Shown: positions 32,133 through 40,521 of the stretch, one piece after another
How positions within the stretch are numbered: position 1 is the first letter of the stretch
Layout: every line of letters begins with the position of its first letter
Source of the DNA: Dethiosulfatibacter sp.
Lineage (GTDB): Bacteria; Bacillota_A; Clostridia; Tissierellales; Dethiosulfatibacteraceae
Length of the DNA stretch: 49,546 bases
Direction of reading: 5' to 3'
Assembly: GCA_019084435.1 (NCBI GenBank)
Contig: JAHRFV010000119.1
Span: forward strand, 1-49,546
The notes under the pieces: model-generated
Database searches by the model: none
What the model was told of the DNA's origin: nothing
What the model saw: only the letters and a program-made list of their open reading frames with translations
Made by a program: the position numbers and the translations under genes

Positions 32133-32849
32133 ATGATTAAAGATGGACTGATTCAATTGGAAGAGATAAATGGCATACCTGTTCAGGTGTCCATTATCCA
32201 GACTAATGGTAAACCAAACGTCAGAACTTTGAAACCAATGACACCAAAAGGCATAACCCTTCATAACACAGGCAACACTGCACCATCAGCAGGCGCTCTT
32301 GCTCATGGACAATACCTTCAAAACCTGGAGAATAGGAGCGAAGTATACAAGAGTTGGCATATAACCGTCAGCCATGATAGAATCGTTCAGCATCTGCCAC
32401 TGAATGAGCAAGGGCATCATGCTGGAGACGGGGAACGTGGACCAGGCAACACATCTACTATAGGCATTGAGATTGCTGAGAATAAGGATTACCCTAAAGC
32501 TGAGAGAAATGCAATCAGGTTGATTGTGGCACTCAAGCGTCACTTCGGATTTGATGAATCGGCCATAAAACCTCATCGGTTTTACAGCCATTCAGAAAAG
32601 CTCTGCCCACGTAGGATACTGCTATCTGAAAATACTTGGCAGAAAGACTGGGAGAGGTTTCTAGAGAATAGGATTCGACCAGCTCTTGATTACTACGACA
32701 GTATTGAAAGCGTTCCTGATTGGGGAAAGAAGACTGTAGCAAAACTGGTGGCAAAGGGCTATCTAATGGGAGATGGAAATAGTTTAAGATTGACGAAGGA
32801 TATGATTCGAATTTTTGTAATTCATGACAGGGCAGGGTTGTATGATTGA
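32133..32849 (+). CDS. N-acetylmuramoyl-L-alanine amidase (Amidase_2)
   Basis: This 238-residue zinc amidase cuts the lactyl-peptide bond of peptidoglycan. His44 in ITLHNTGN, the second His in the SWHITVSHDRIVQHLP block and the HSEKLCPR segment are the zinc and catalytic region. STIGIEIAEN is also typical. The last ~45 residues (VPDWGKKTVAKLVAKGYLMGD...) form a short repeat-like tail seen in clostridial phage and spore amidases. There is no signal peptide, so export would need a holin or lysis, as for phage lysins, but no other phage gene is present. Confidence 0.9.
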   Translation: MIKDGLIQLEEINGIPVQVSIIQTNGKPNVRTLKPMTPKGITLHNTGNTAPSAGALAHGQYLQNLENRSEVYKSWHITVSHDRIVQHLPLNEQGHHAGDGERGPGNTSTIGIEIAENKDYPKAERNAIRLIVALKRHFGFDESAIKPHRFYSHSEKLCPRRILLSENTWQKDWERFLENRIRPALDYYDSIESVPDWGKKTVAKLVAKGYLMGDGNSLRLTKDMIRIFVIHDRAGLYD

Positions 32850-32874
32850 TTAGATATTATTCGTTAAATATGAT
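32846..32874 (+). promoter_or_regulatory. Candidate promoter of the YfcC-peptidase-SagB operon
   Basis: TTGATT (32846-32851), 17 bases and TATGAT (32869-32874), 38 bases before the transporter ATG. The -35 overlaps the end of the amidase gene. Confidence 0.5.
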
Positions 32875-32911
32875 AAAATAAATCAAAAATTTCTTTTGAG
32901 GGAAGGGTGCT

Positions 32912-34300
32912 ATGGAGACCAATAACGCTGAATTAAAGATAGGTATGAAGACCTTTATGATTGCAGTTGTTATACTATTGGTATTGATTGTGCTGTCTGG
33001 TGTCTTGACTCAAGTGATTCCAACAGGTGCGTTCGATAGAAACATCGATGGAACGGTAATCGCAGGCACCTACCAACAGACAGATGCTGAAAAACTGCCT
33101 ATCTGGAGGTGGATAGCCGCTCCTTTTATGGTTTTGGGTAGTAGTGACGGTGTTATGATTATTGCTATTGTCATGTTTTTATTGATTATAGGAGGATCCA
33201 TACATCTATTGAATCAATCAGGAATTCTAAAGAGCATCATTGCATCCGTTGTTGAGCGCTATTCGGAGAAAAAATACTTGCTACTTGGGATCATCATTTT
33301 TGTATTCATGTCCGTTGGTTCTTTTATCGGTATTTTTGAAGAGGTGATTCCTCTCATACCAATCATGGTTATGCTCGCTATAAACTTGGGATGGGATACT
33401 ATGACAGGCCTTGGAATGACTTTGTTATCGACTGGAATTGGATTTTCTGCAGCTGTCACCAATCCTTTTACTGTCGGTATAGCACAGGAAATAGCTGGAT
33501 TACCCGCATTTTCAGGGTCATTCTATAGGCTATTTATTTTTCTTGTTATGTATTTACTCACATTTTTGTTTGTCAGTCGATATGCTAAGAAAATTGATAC
33601 CAACATCGTGTCCGACGTAAGGGTGTTCAAACAAGACATGACCGATCCGAGGGCCGTGAGGTTTTTTCTTACTGTGATGTCTATAATGCTTGTTACAGTA
33701 TTGGCATCTCCATTTATTCCTTTTATTCAGGCGATTGTTTTGCCGTTGATTGGATTTTTTTTCCTAGTCGCTTCCTTTGGCAGCAATCTAATGATGAGTA
33801 TAAAAACCAAGGATATACTGAAAAACTGGTTCAATGGCGCAAAGGCTATGTCTCCTGGAATCGTGCTTATCTTGCTGGCAACAAGCGTCAAGTATATCAT
33901 TGTGTCTGGTGGAATCATGGATACCATTTTGTACAACGCCTCTTTGATGATTGAGAATTCTTCCAGATTGGTTGCTTTGGTAGGAAGCTACGGCATGACT
34001 ATGCTTCTGAATTTTTTCATCGGGTCTGGAAGCGCCAAGGCTTTTTTAATGATGCCTATTCTTTCACCACTGATGGATCTGGCTGGTGTTTCACGCCAAT
34101 TGGCGGTTTTAGCATTTCAATTTGGAGACGGCTTCAGCAATATACTATATCCGACCAATGCCGTACTATTGATTGGATTGGGTATCAGTAATGTAAGCTA
34201 TATGAAATGGTTTAAATGGATTATTGGGTTCCAGATAATTCTTATGCTATTGTCGGTAGGATTTCTGGCATTGGGTCTGGCAATGGGATATGGGGTGTAA
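32912..34300 (+). CDS. YfcC-family (DcuC/ArcD superfamily) transporter
   Basis: This 462-residue inner-membrane carrier has about 12 hydrophobic segments. The family motifs GSFIGIFEEVIPLIPIMV, STGIGFSAAVTNPFTVGIAQ and FFIGSGSAKAFLMMPILSPL are clear; these two SxGxxF/GSGSA re-entrant regions form the substrate path. Characterised relatives carry basic amino acids or C4-dicarboxylates. Its partner genes are a peptidase-like and an oxidoreductase-like gene, so an amino acid or peptide-derived substrate is likely. GGGAAGG precedes the ATG, and the next ATG lies one base beyond the stop. Confidence 0.92.
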   Translation: METNNAELKIGMKTFMIAVVILLVLIVLSGVLTQVIPTGAFDRNIDGTVIAGTYQQTDAEKLPIWRWIAAPFMVLGSSDGVMIIAIVMFLLIIGGSIHLLNQSGILKSIIASVVERYSEKKYLLLGIIIFVFMSVGSFIGIFEEVIPLIPIMVMLAINLGWDTMTGLGMTLLSTGIGFSAAVTNPFTVGIAQEIAGLPAFSGSFYRLFIFLVMYLLTFLFVSRYAKKIDTNIVSDVRVFKQDMTDPRAVRFFLTVMSIMLVTVLASPFIPFIQAIVLPLIGFFFLVASFGSNLMMSIKTKDILKNWFNGAKAMSPGIVLILLATSVKYIIVSGGIMDTILYNASLMIENSSRLVALVGSYGMTMLLNFFIGSGSAKAFLMMPILSPLMDLAGVSRQLAVLAFQFGDGFSNILYPTNAVLLIGLGISNVSYMKWFKWIIGFQIILMLLSVGFLALGLAMGYGV

Positions 34301-34301
34301 C

Positions 34302-35387
34302 ATGCTAAGCTATGATAATAAAAGAAAACTGATTGCATATAAGATTGAAGAGCTAAGAGAGCATTACTTTATCGAATGCCATCAGAAGATATATGGTGTG
34401 GATGAAATAACGGACCGATATACGATTCACGCAAATAAAGAGAGGAAAAAGATGTTGGTGCTATCCACAGGTCTCCATGGCATCGAGGGATTTATCGGAA
34501 GCGATTTAGTGTATCTTTTTCTAAATGAGCTGATTGATGGCATGGACACTAATCACACAGAAATAAGGATTTACCACTGCCTCAATCCATGGGCAATGAA
34601 GCATAATCGAAGGGTAAACAGCAACAATGTGGATCTGAACCGGACATTTGGTGTTGGAAAAGCTAAATTTGAAAATGATGATTATATAAAACATTATGAT
34701 TTTTTCAAACCTTATGCTATAAGTAATTATGGATTAGCAAGTTTGAAGTTCTATGTCAAGCTGATTCGATTTATCCTAGGAGCCGGAACATCTGGCGTAA
34801 GAGCAGCATCATTGAAAGGACAATCGGAAAAGCCTGAAGGCATATACTATTCAGGGAATGGCATTCAAACCGAAACTGATTACTTGATGAAAGAGATTGA
34901 CGAATTAATGGACATACCACTGGATCAATTGACATGGATAGACCTCCACAGCGGGTATGGGCCTAGGGACCAGATGACTATCCTAAACAGCCCCCAGGAT
35001 AAGAGACCTTTGAGCTTTTGGAAAAACAAGTTAGATTATCCACGGATCCTTCAGGCAACAGCTGATGAATTTTATGAAATAAACGGTGATATGATGGATT
35101 ACATGTACCGTAAATATTACGAGAAAAGATCAGCGACTGATTTTTATGGTACATGTTTCGAATTCGGAACATATGGTGATAGTATGACAGATCAGATCAG
35201 GAGTCTTAAAACTATGATTTTCGAGAATAATCTAGCACACAAAAAATGCAGTATCAAAGCAGATAAAAAAATAAGACGTGATTTTCAGGAGTTATATTAT
35301 CCAACAGAAAAAAAGTGGCAGGATAAAGCCAGAGAGGATTTCAAACAGGCTATAATAGCTATTATAGGAGGAGAATCAAATGAGTAG
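34302..35387 (+). CDS. DUF2817/M14-like zinc carboxypeptidase
   Basis: This 361-residue cytoplasmic protein resembles the succinylglutamate-desuccinylase/M14 peptidase superfamily. LSTGLHGIEGFIGSD gives the zinc HxxE motif and WIDLHSGYGP the third zinc His. NNVDLNRTF provides the substrate-binding Asn-Arg region, and a late Glu in TCFEFGTYG sits where the catalytic Glu is expected. No signal peptide is present, so it would act on an imported or internal substrate. ATG 34302 follows the transporter stop by one base; an in-frame ATG at 34290 inside the transporter gene is the alternative. Confidence 0.85.
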   Translation: MLSYDNKRKLIAYKIEELREHYFIECHQKIYGVDEITDRYTIHANKERKKMLVLSTGLHGIEGFIGSDLVYLFLNELIDGMDTNHTEIRIYHCLNPWAMKHNRRVNSNNVDLNRTFGVGKAKFENDDYIKHYDFFKPYAISNYGLASLKFYVKLIRFILGAGTSGVRAASLKGQSEKPEGIYYSGNGIQTETDYLMKEIDELMDIPLDQLTWIDLHSGYGPRDQMTILNSPQDKRPLSFWKNKLDYPRILQATADEFYEINGDMMDYMYRKYYEKRSATDFYGTCFEFGTYGDSMTDQIRSLKTMIFENNLAHKKCSIKADKKIRRDFQELYYPTEKKWQDKAREDFKQAIIAIIGGESNE

Positions 35388-36126
35388 AACAACAGAGCAA
35401 CGCAAATTGTTAAAATCAACGTTTACAGAAAATGAAGCTTTTAGCAGTGATCAAATGGAGGGGAAGCCTCAACCACCGCTCTCCAATCCAGTTAAAAACC
35501 CTGAGGACGTGATTGCCTTGCCAGAATTTGGGGATGATATTTTTGTGAAGATACATATTTTGGATATCATCAATGACCGAGTCAGTCACAGAAAATTCAA
35601 AGATGAGGCGATTTCTTTAGAGGAATTGTCGTTTTTACTTTGGAGCACACAGGGTGTAAAATCTGTTGCCGGTGATCAATATGCCACAATGAGAACTGTA
35701 CCATCGGCTGGTGCAAGACATCCCTACGAAACAAATCTGATGGTTAACAAGGTGGAGGGATTGAAAAGAGGCATTTATCGCTATCTGCCGTTGACGCATC
35801 AGCTTGCCTATGTGTACACACCTGAGAACATGGACAGGACGATGGCATTAGCTGCGAGAAAACAAAAGTTCGCGGGAAATTGCGCAGTGGCATTTGTTTG
35901 GTCGGTGGTACCTTATAGAGGAGAGTGGCGTTATAATGAACGGTCCCATAAGCCGATGCTACTGGATGCTGGTCATATATGCCAGAATCTTTATTTGGCA
36001 TGTGAGGCCATAGGATGTGGCACATGTGCCATTGCAGCCTATGATCAGAAGCTATTGGATGACTTATTGCATTTAGACGGAGAAGATGAGTTTGCGGTAT
36101 ATCTGTCACCTGTCGGGAAGGTGTGA
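35380..36126 (+). CDS. SagB-type (ThcOx) FMN oxidoreductase
   Basis: This 248-residue nitroreductase-fold protein has the SagB pattern: SHRKFKDEAISLEELSFLLW-type block, TVPSAGARHPYE (FMN contact), GIYRYLP, then DAGHICQNLYLACEAIGCGTC. SagB dehydrogenases make azoles in ribosomal peptide natural products, but stand-alone homologues of this size are common in Clostridia with unknown substrates. No cyclodehydratase (YcaO) or precursor peptide gene is nearby. Its start lies 8 bases inside the peptidase gene with GGAGGAG before it, so the two are tightly coupled. Confidence 0.86.
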   Translation: MSRTTEQRKLLKSTFTENEAFSSDQMEGKPQPPLSNPVKNPEDVIALPEFGDDIFVKIHILDIINDRVSHRKFKDEAISLEELSFLLWSTQGVKSVAGDQYATMRTVPSAGARHPYETNLMVNKVEGLKRGIYRYLPLTHQLAYVYTPENMDRTMALAARKQKFAGNCAVAFVWSVVPYRGEWRYNERSHKPMLLDAGHICQNLYLACEAIGCGTCAIAAYDQKLLDDLLHLDGEDEFAVYLSPVGKV

Positions 36127-36127
36127 G

Positions 36128-36177
36128 ATGAATCCAATTTATTATTGAACCTCAATACTGAATAGATTCATTTTTTT
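36128..36177 (+). terminator. Terminator of the YfcC-peptidase-SagB operon
   Basis: ATGAATC pairs with GATTCAT, with an inner TATTG/CAATA helix in the loop, and seven T's follow. It lies immediately after the SagB stop. Confidence 0.65.
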
Positions 36178-36222
36178 AGGGTATATATTAGTACATGAAA
36201 TTTGATTTTGGAGGCACGTATT

Positions 36223-37887
36223 ATGAGGAATCGATATAGTAAGAACAGAATTATCATCTACACTTTGATGATTGTGATTGTTATCCTCATAGTGTCTTTA
36301 GCTCAGGCTCTTCCTACTGAAAACTTTCGTTTTGGCCAGGAATCGTTGTATGATTTAAATACAGGTTGGGTAATCTCATCACAGGGCAATGTTGCCATCA
36401 ATTCCACTTTGCCAGTCAAATTACATTTGGATGCCGGTATCCCTTATTCTGCTGAAAGACTACTGGAAGATGATTTTCCTGATTTTATGAAACTTAGGAT
36501 TAGATCATCTATGCAGTCTATTCAGGTTCTAATTGATGGCGAAGAAATTTTCCGAGATGAAAAACCAATAGAGGGCAGGTGGATAGCACCTGAGGCTAGT
36601 GTCTGGCATCTTGTTGAATTACCTGCTAATGTTCAGGGAAAAACACTCTCTCTTATTATGAAATCACCAGTGAAAGCATTTTCAGGCGTTGTTAATCCTG
36701 TTTTTGCAGGTAGTGGAGATGCACTGCTCTTTGATATCCTTAATCGTCAAATAACCGGTCTTGTCATATCTGTGTTACTTTTTTTGTTCGGCATGATGAC
36801 GATAATAGGTTCTGTTTTTTTATTCAATACAGGGGACAATAGACTACTGTATTTGGGATTGTTTGCGGTTCTAGTCAGTATTTGGATTCTGTCCGAAGCA
36901 AGGCTAATGCAATTTTTTACAGGGAATCGATTTATTATTGGCGGTATAAGCTACATGATAGTGGCTTTGATGCCTATTCCATTTTTGTTGTATCTACGCG
37001 ATGCGGTTTTGACAAAATGCACGCATGTGGTTACTATGGTAGCCTATTTGTTTCTACTAAGCTTCTTTGTTAATTTATCACTTCAAATATTAGGAATAGC
37101 AGGATTCTTTGAATCTCTTCAAATAACAAACGGATTAATGCTAATGACTGTTATTTTTGTTATAGCCTTGCTATTAGTAGAAATGATTCGATTTAAAAAT
37201 AAGCAAGCTAAACGATTTTTGCTATATCTGAGCATGTTGATGATTCTAGTTTTTGTGGAGCTTGTCCAATTCTTCCGTCAGGTGTTTGACTCAACATCCT
37301 TTTATAGCCGTATTGGGTTGGTCATCTTTTTTGCATTCCTAGCTTGGGATTCTATCCGTCACTTTGATGAATTGCTTCTGAAGGATAAAGAAACTCAGTT
37401 CTTAAAGAAATTAGCTTATCGTGATATATTGACAGGTGGATACAATCGAACTGTTTTCGAAAATGACATACTTGATCTGACTCAGGGTGAAAATAGACAG
37501 AACTTCAGAATGATCCTAATGGATATCAACAGTCTCAAATCAATTAATGATAAGTTTGGTCATCAAGAAGGTGATCGAGTCATTATCAAATCCCATCAAT
37601 ATCTGGTAGAGGCATTTGGTCAGAACAGTAAATGCTACCGTCTTGGTGGAGATGAGTTTGCATGCATTCTCAAGAGTATGGATATCAGTATTTATGAAAA
37701 AGGAGTTGAACAAATCAGAAGAAGGTTGAATGAGGATCAGAAGCAACTGCCATATGACATGGATGTTGCTATCGGAAGCGATCTATATCTATGTGATAAT
37801 AATATGAAGTTCAGTGAGTTCTTTCATCATATAGACCAATTAATGTATTTTGACAAGGTAAGGTCGAAGAAAATGGCTAATGGATGA
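36223..37887 (+). CDS. Membrane diguanylate cyclase (7TMR-DISM-like + GGDEF)
   Basis: This 554-residue signalling protein probably makes cyclic di-GMP. Residues ~8-30 are a signal or anchor helix, and ~35-180 form an extracytoplasmic beta-rich sensor resembling 7TMR-DISM extracellular domains (MKLRIRSSMQSIQVLIDGEE). About seven hydrophobic helices (~185-400) follow, then a GGDEF domain (~410-550) with an intact RLGGDEFACI active site, so it should be catalytic. GGAGGC precedes ATG 36223; an open frame 7 codons longer has no ribosome site. It is transcribed alone and ends at a strong terminator. Confidence 0.92.
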   Translation: MRNRYSKNRIIIYTLMIVIVILIVSLAQALPTENFRFGQESLYDLNTGWVISSQGNVAINSTLPVKLHLDAGIPYSAERLLEDDFPDFMKLRIRSSMQSIQVLIDGEEIFRDEKPIEGRWIAPEASVWHLVELPANVQGKTLSLIMKSPVKAFSGVVNPVFAGSGDALLFDILNRQITGLVISVLLFLFGMMTIIGSVFLFNTGDNRLLYLGLFAVLVSIWILSEARLMQFFTGNRFIIGGISYMIVALMPIPFLLYLRDAVLTKCTHVVTMVAYLFLLSFFVNLSLQILGIAGFFESLQITNGLMLMTVIFVIALLLVEMIRFKNKQAKRFLLYLSMLMILVFVELVQFFRQVFDSTSFYSRIGLVIFFAFLAWDSIRHFDELLLKDKETQFLKKLAYRDILTGGYNRTVFENDILDLTQGENRQNFRMILMDINSLKSINDKFGHQEGDRVIIKSHQYLVEAFGQNSKCYRLGGDEFACILKSMDISIYEKGVEQIRRRLNEDQKQLPYDMDVAIGSDLYLCDNNMKFSEFFHHIDQLMYFDKVRSKKMANG

Positions 37888-37900
37888 AAAACAGCAAATT

Positions 37901-37947
37901 AAAAGACGAGGAATGTCATTACACGACATGTTAGCCTCGTCTTTTTT
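37901..37947. terminator. Bidirectional terminator
   Basis: AAAAGACGAGG pairs perfectly with CCTCGTCTTTT, with an AATGTC/GACAT inner pairing and T-runs on both sides. It serves the GGDEF gene (+) and the convergent HATPase gene (-). Confidence 0.88.
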
Positions 37948-37953
37948 AGTGCC

Positions 37954-38304
37954 TTATTTTTTCCTTCTATAAACCGTAATGGTTGTGCCTTTTCCCTCTG
38001 TAGTATCCACTGTTGCCTCATCCACCAGCACACCAACAATATGGAGCCCGGAAGATGACATTGGACTACCTGCTAGATTGCCATAATTATCTTCATATTC
38101 TGTCATGTTTGGTTGGTTGAGCAGATGATGGACTTTTTCTGCGGTTTTCTTGTCCATCCCTTCTCCGTCATCCTTTACTGATATTACCGTATTGTCTTCG
38201 GTTTCTCTTTTTATATGGACAACAACATCAGATGCTTTTGCATTAAGCGAATTGGATACAAGTTCATTGACGATTCCTTGAATTTTACTGTTTTCTTCTT
38301 TCAC
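37954..38304 (-). CDS. Single-domain GHKL ATPase (HATPase_c)
   Basis: This 116-residue protein is just the ATP-binding fold of histidine kinases. The N box is IVNELVSNSLNAKA, the G1 box DDGEGMD, the G2-like segment SSSGLHIVG, then GKGTTI. There is no dimerisation, sensor or phosphoacceptor domain. Stand-alone forms act as anti-sigma factors (RsbW/SpoIIAB type) or as accessory ATPases, but the sequence is closer to a histidine-kinase or MutL-like ATP site than to SpoIIAB. The start is GTG with AAGGAGG before it. Confidence 0.82.
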   Translation of the reverse strand: MKEENSKIQGIVNELVSNSLNAKASDVVVHIKRETEDNTVISVKDDGEGMDKKTAEKVHHLLNQPNMTEYEDNYGNLAGSPMSSSGLHIVGVLVDEATVDTTEGKGTTITVYRRKK

Positions 38305-38429
38305 AATTGCCTCCTTGATTTTTCAAGCCAAATAGTTGGTAATACTTCATTATATAATACAATCAACTAAACATTCAATGTTTTTAGAAACTTACCTTTT
38401 ACATTTAGAAAGGTACTTTTGTATTAGAG

Positions 38430-38459
38430 TTGTGGAATTCCTTGGGAATGAAGTATAAT
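38430..38459 (+). promoter_or_regulatory. Promoter of the DUF4126-RdhA-like-RibF operon
   Basis: TTGTGG (38430-38435), 18 bases and TATAAT (38454-38459), 54 bases before the ATG. In the same gap, the minus strand has TTGAAT-18-TATAAT-like elements for the HATPase gene. Confidence 0.55.
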
Positions 38460-38513
38460 ATAATTAATAGCAGAAAAGATCGTATCTACCTGAGTTGGAA
38501 GGGATGTAATCTT

Positions 38514-39092
38514 ATGGAGATTGCTTTGAACATTTTAATCGGAATCGGATTGGCAGCGACTTGTGGTTTTCGAGTGTTTGTACCGTTATTGGTCATGGGA
38601 GCGGCAAATAAGGTAGGATACCTGGAACTGAGTCAAGGATTCACATGGATAGGCAGCTATCCTGCTGTGATTATTTTTGGCATAGCAACAGTCGTTGAAA
38701 TCACCGCATATTTTATTCCATATGTTGACAACCTGCTTAATACCATCAGTATACCAATCAGTGCTGTGGCTGGGATCGTGGTGGTTGCTGCGGTTATAAC
38801 AGATATGAGCCCCATCTTGCAATGGACTCTAGCGATCATCGCCGGTGGCGGAGCTGCGTCGGTGACGAGTCTAATCAGCAACGGTGCCCACAATACGTCT
38901 ACGGTTTTCAGCGCTGGAGTAGCCAATCCAGTTGTGTCAGCTGGCGAGACTGTGATATCAATTGTCATGGCTGTCTTATCAATTATTGTTCCTATTTTTG
39001 CAGTTTTACTGATTATTATGATGATTATACTGGTTTCTCGAATGGTGCGTAGATTTAGAGATTGTAGATTCAGGCATAAACATATGGACTGA
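38514..39092 (+). CDS. DUF4126 membrane protein
   Basis: This 192-residue protein has about five hydrophobic segments. The start MEIALNILIGIGLAATCGFRVFVPLL and the central YFIPYVDNLLNTISIP match the DUF4126 family pattern (GLAAAxGxRxFxPL, then the P-x-x-DxxLD/NxI block). Function is unknown. The upstream open frame begins at 38430, but GGAAGGGATG near 38500 favours ATG 38514. The following genes are 31, 24 and 18 bases apart, so it leads an operon. Confidence 0.85.
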   Translation: MEIALNILIGIGLAATCGFRVFVPLLVMGAANKVGYLELSQGFTWIGSYPAVIIFGIATVVEITAYFIPYVDNLLNTISIPISAVAGIVVVAAVITDMSPILQWTLAIIAGGGAASVTSLISNGAHNTSTVFSAGVANPVVSAGETVISIVMAVLSIIVPIFAVLLIIMMIILVSRMVRRFRDCRFRHKHMD

Positions 39093-39123
39093 AACACCGT
39101 ATTTCAGATTAAGGAGGTGTAAC

Positions 39124-39417
39124 ATGTTTCGCAAGAAAATATTATTCTTATTATTACTACTGGTGGTTATTAGTCTATTAGTAGGGTGTTTGCCAGGAGA
39201 TGGCAAGAATAGCATTGAAAATCCTGCTGGATTTTTTTGGGGAATCTGGCATGGGTGGTTAGCTCCTCTATCGGTTGTCATTGGTTTTTTTAACAGAACA
39301 ATCCGGGTGTACGAAGTTTTTAATAAAGGCTGGAGTTATGATTTAGGTTTTTATATGGCTGTAATCAGTGGGTTTGGAGGAATTGGATTATTCAGAAGCA
39401 AGAGAAAAGGGGATTAG
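39124..39417 (+). CDS. Small lipoprotein with a membrane segment
   Basis: This 97-residue protein begins with a Lys/Arg stretch and a Leu/Val-rich helix ending in the lipobox SLLVGC (Cys21). A second hydrophobic stretch (WLAPLSVVIGFF) and a third (LGFYMAVISGFGGIGLF) follow, with a basic tail SKRKGD. The motif FWGIWHGWLAPLS recalls small proteins seen in other low-GC bacteria. A strong AAGGAGG site precedes the ATG. The role is unknown. Confidence 0.78.
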   Translation: MFRKKILFLLLLLVVISLLVGCLPGDGKNSIENPAGFFWGIWHGWLAPLSVVIGFFNRTIRVYEVFNKGWSYDLGFYMAVISGFGGIGLFRSKRKGD

Positions 39418-39441
39418 TAGTGTTAGGGAGGCAGTAGCATT

Positions 39442-40503
39442 ATGAGAATAGATGAAAGAGATGTTATGTTTTCGAGAATGGCCAGAAAACCAGGCACAGA
39501 GGCTTACGAAGATTATTATCGAACCAGAGAGGAAAGACGAAAAATAGATGATGAAATAAGAAAAATGCCTGGGTTGTGTGCTGAAGGTACTGCAACTTAT
39601 GATCCGTTAAATAGTCCGATGATTACGTCTGCTTTTGATTTTTTGGGTGATATTAAACACCTCGCTACCGGTCCCGCATTGAGTAACACAATTTGTGCAG
39701 GGACACCAGAACTGTTCACTAAGAGGATTAAGGGTCTTGCGGGCTATTATGGCAGTGTTTTGTACGGCATAACAGGGTGTGACGAAAGTTATTATTATAA
39801 CCATAGAGGACGAGACGACGCTACATTTGGTGAAATAGTTGAACCGAAACATACCAATACTATCGTTTTTGCCGTGGAGATGGATAAAGATGCTATAGAT
39901 ACTGCTCCACAGCTGCCTGAGGCTTTGGTGGTGGTAAAGGGATATGTAGAAGCCGCCATTATTGGTATGATGCTCACATATTATATAAAAAGTCTGGGAT
40001 ATGACGCTAGGAACCACATGGATGGCAACTATTTGCTGGTATTGCCTTTAGTCGCGAAAAATGCCGGTCTGGGGGACATTGGGAGGCATGGGATACTTGT
40101 TACAGAGCAGTTCGGTTCACGAGTCAGATTAGGAGCTGTGACGACCAATATGCCGCTCATATTGGATAAACCATCTGATTTCAAGATAACAGAATTCTGC
40201 AAGATTTGCGGCAAGTGTGCCAGGACATGCCCGGCGAAGGCTATTTCCTCCCAGGACCAAACTGAGATTGCCGATATCATGCGCTGGCAGATTATCCAAG
40301 AAGAATGCTATAAAAAATGGCGGGTTTTGGGAACTGACTGTGGGATTTGTATATCCAGCTGTCCTTTTAGCTCAAATATACCTGAAGAATTAATTGATGC
40401 CTATAAAAAAGACCCAAGAAACGCTGAGAAAATACTTAGACATCATGAACAGAAATATAAAGTCAGACCCTTCAACAAGGAAAAACCCGAATGGATGAAG
40501 TGA
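39442..40503 (+). CDS. Reductive-dehalogenase-like cytoplasmic Fe-S protein
   Basis: This 353-residue protein matches the C-terminal half of corrinoid reductive dehalogenases (RdhA). AKNAGLGDIGRHGILVTEQF and RLGAVTTNMPL form the cobalamin-side block. The two 4Fe-4S sites are Cys253, 256, 259, 263 (CKICGKCARTC) and Cys289, 300, 303, 307. It lacks the twin-arginine signal of respiratory enzymes, and no rdhB anchor gene is adjacent. The related QueG family is less similar around the second cluster. A role in cytoplasmic reductive chemistry is plausible, with the substrate unknown. GGGAGG precedes the ATG; ribF follows. Confidence 0.85.
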   Translation: MRIDERDVMFSRMARKPGTEAYEDYYRTREERRKIDDEIRKMPGLCAEGTATYDPLNSPMITSAFDFLGDIKHLATGPALSNTICAGTPELFTKRIKGLAGYYGSVLYGITGCDESYYYNHRGRDDATFGEIVEPKHTNTIVFAVEMDKDAIDTAPQLPEALVVVKGYVEAAIIGMMLTYYIKSLGYDARNHMDGNYLLVLPLVAKNAGLGDIGRHGILVTEQFGSRVRLGAVTTNMPLILDKPSDFKITEFCKICGKCARTCPAKAISSQDQTEIADIMRWQIIQEECYKKWRVLGTDCGICISSCPFSSNIPEELIDAYKKDPRNAEKILRHHEQKYKVRPFNKEKPEWMK

Positions 40504-40521
40504 GTAAATGGAGGAACAGGA

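Noticed and set aside
32133..32849. Prophage region
   Set aside because: The amidase is the only phage-like gene; no capsid, portal, terminase, tail or integrase genes are present.
35380..36126. Azole-containing ribosomal peptide biosynthesis cluster
   Set aside because: A SagB-type gene is present, but there is no YcaO cyclodehydratase, precursor peptide or dedicated exporter nearby.
38330..38430. Direct repeats around TTTAGAAA in the gap before DUF4126
   Set aside because: The similarity is short and explained by A/T richness; nothing indicates CRISPR or iterons.
39442..40503. Respiratory reductive dehalogenase operon
   Set aside because: There is no twin-arginine signal and no rdhB anchor gene; the neighbouring lipoprotein is not an RdhB homologue by eye.
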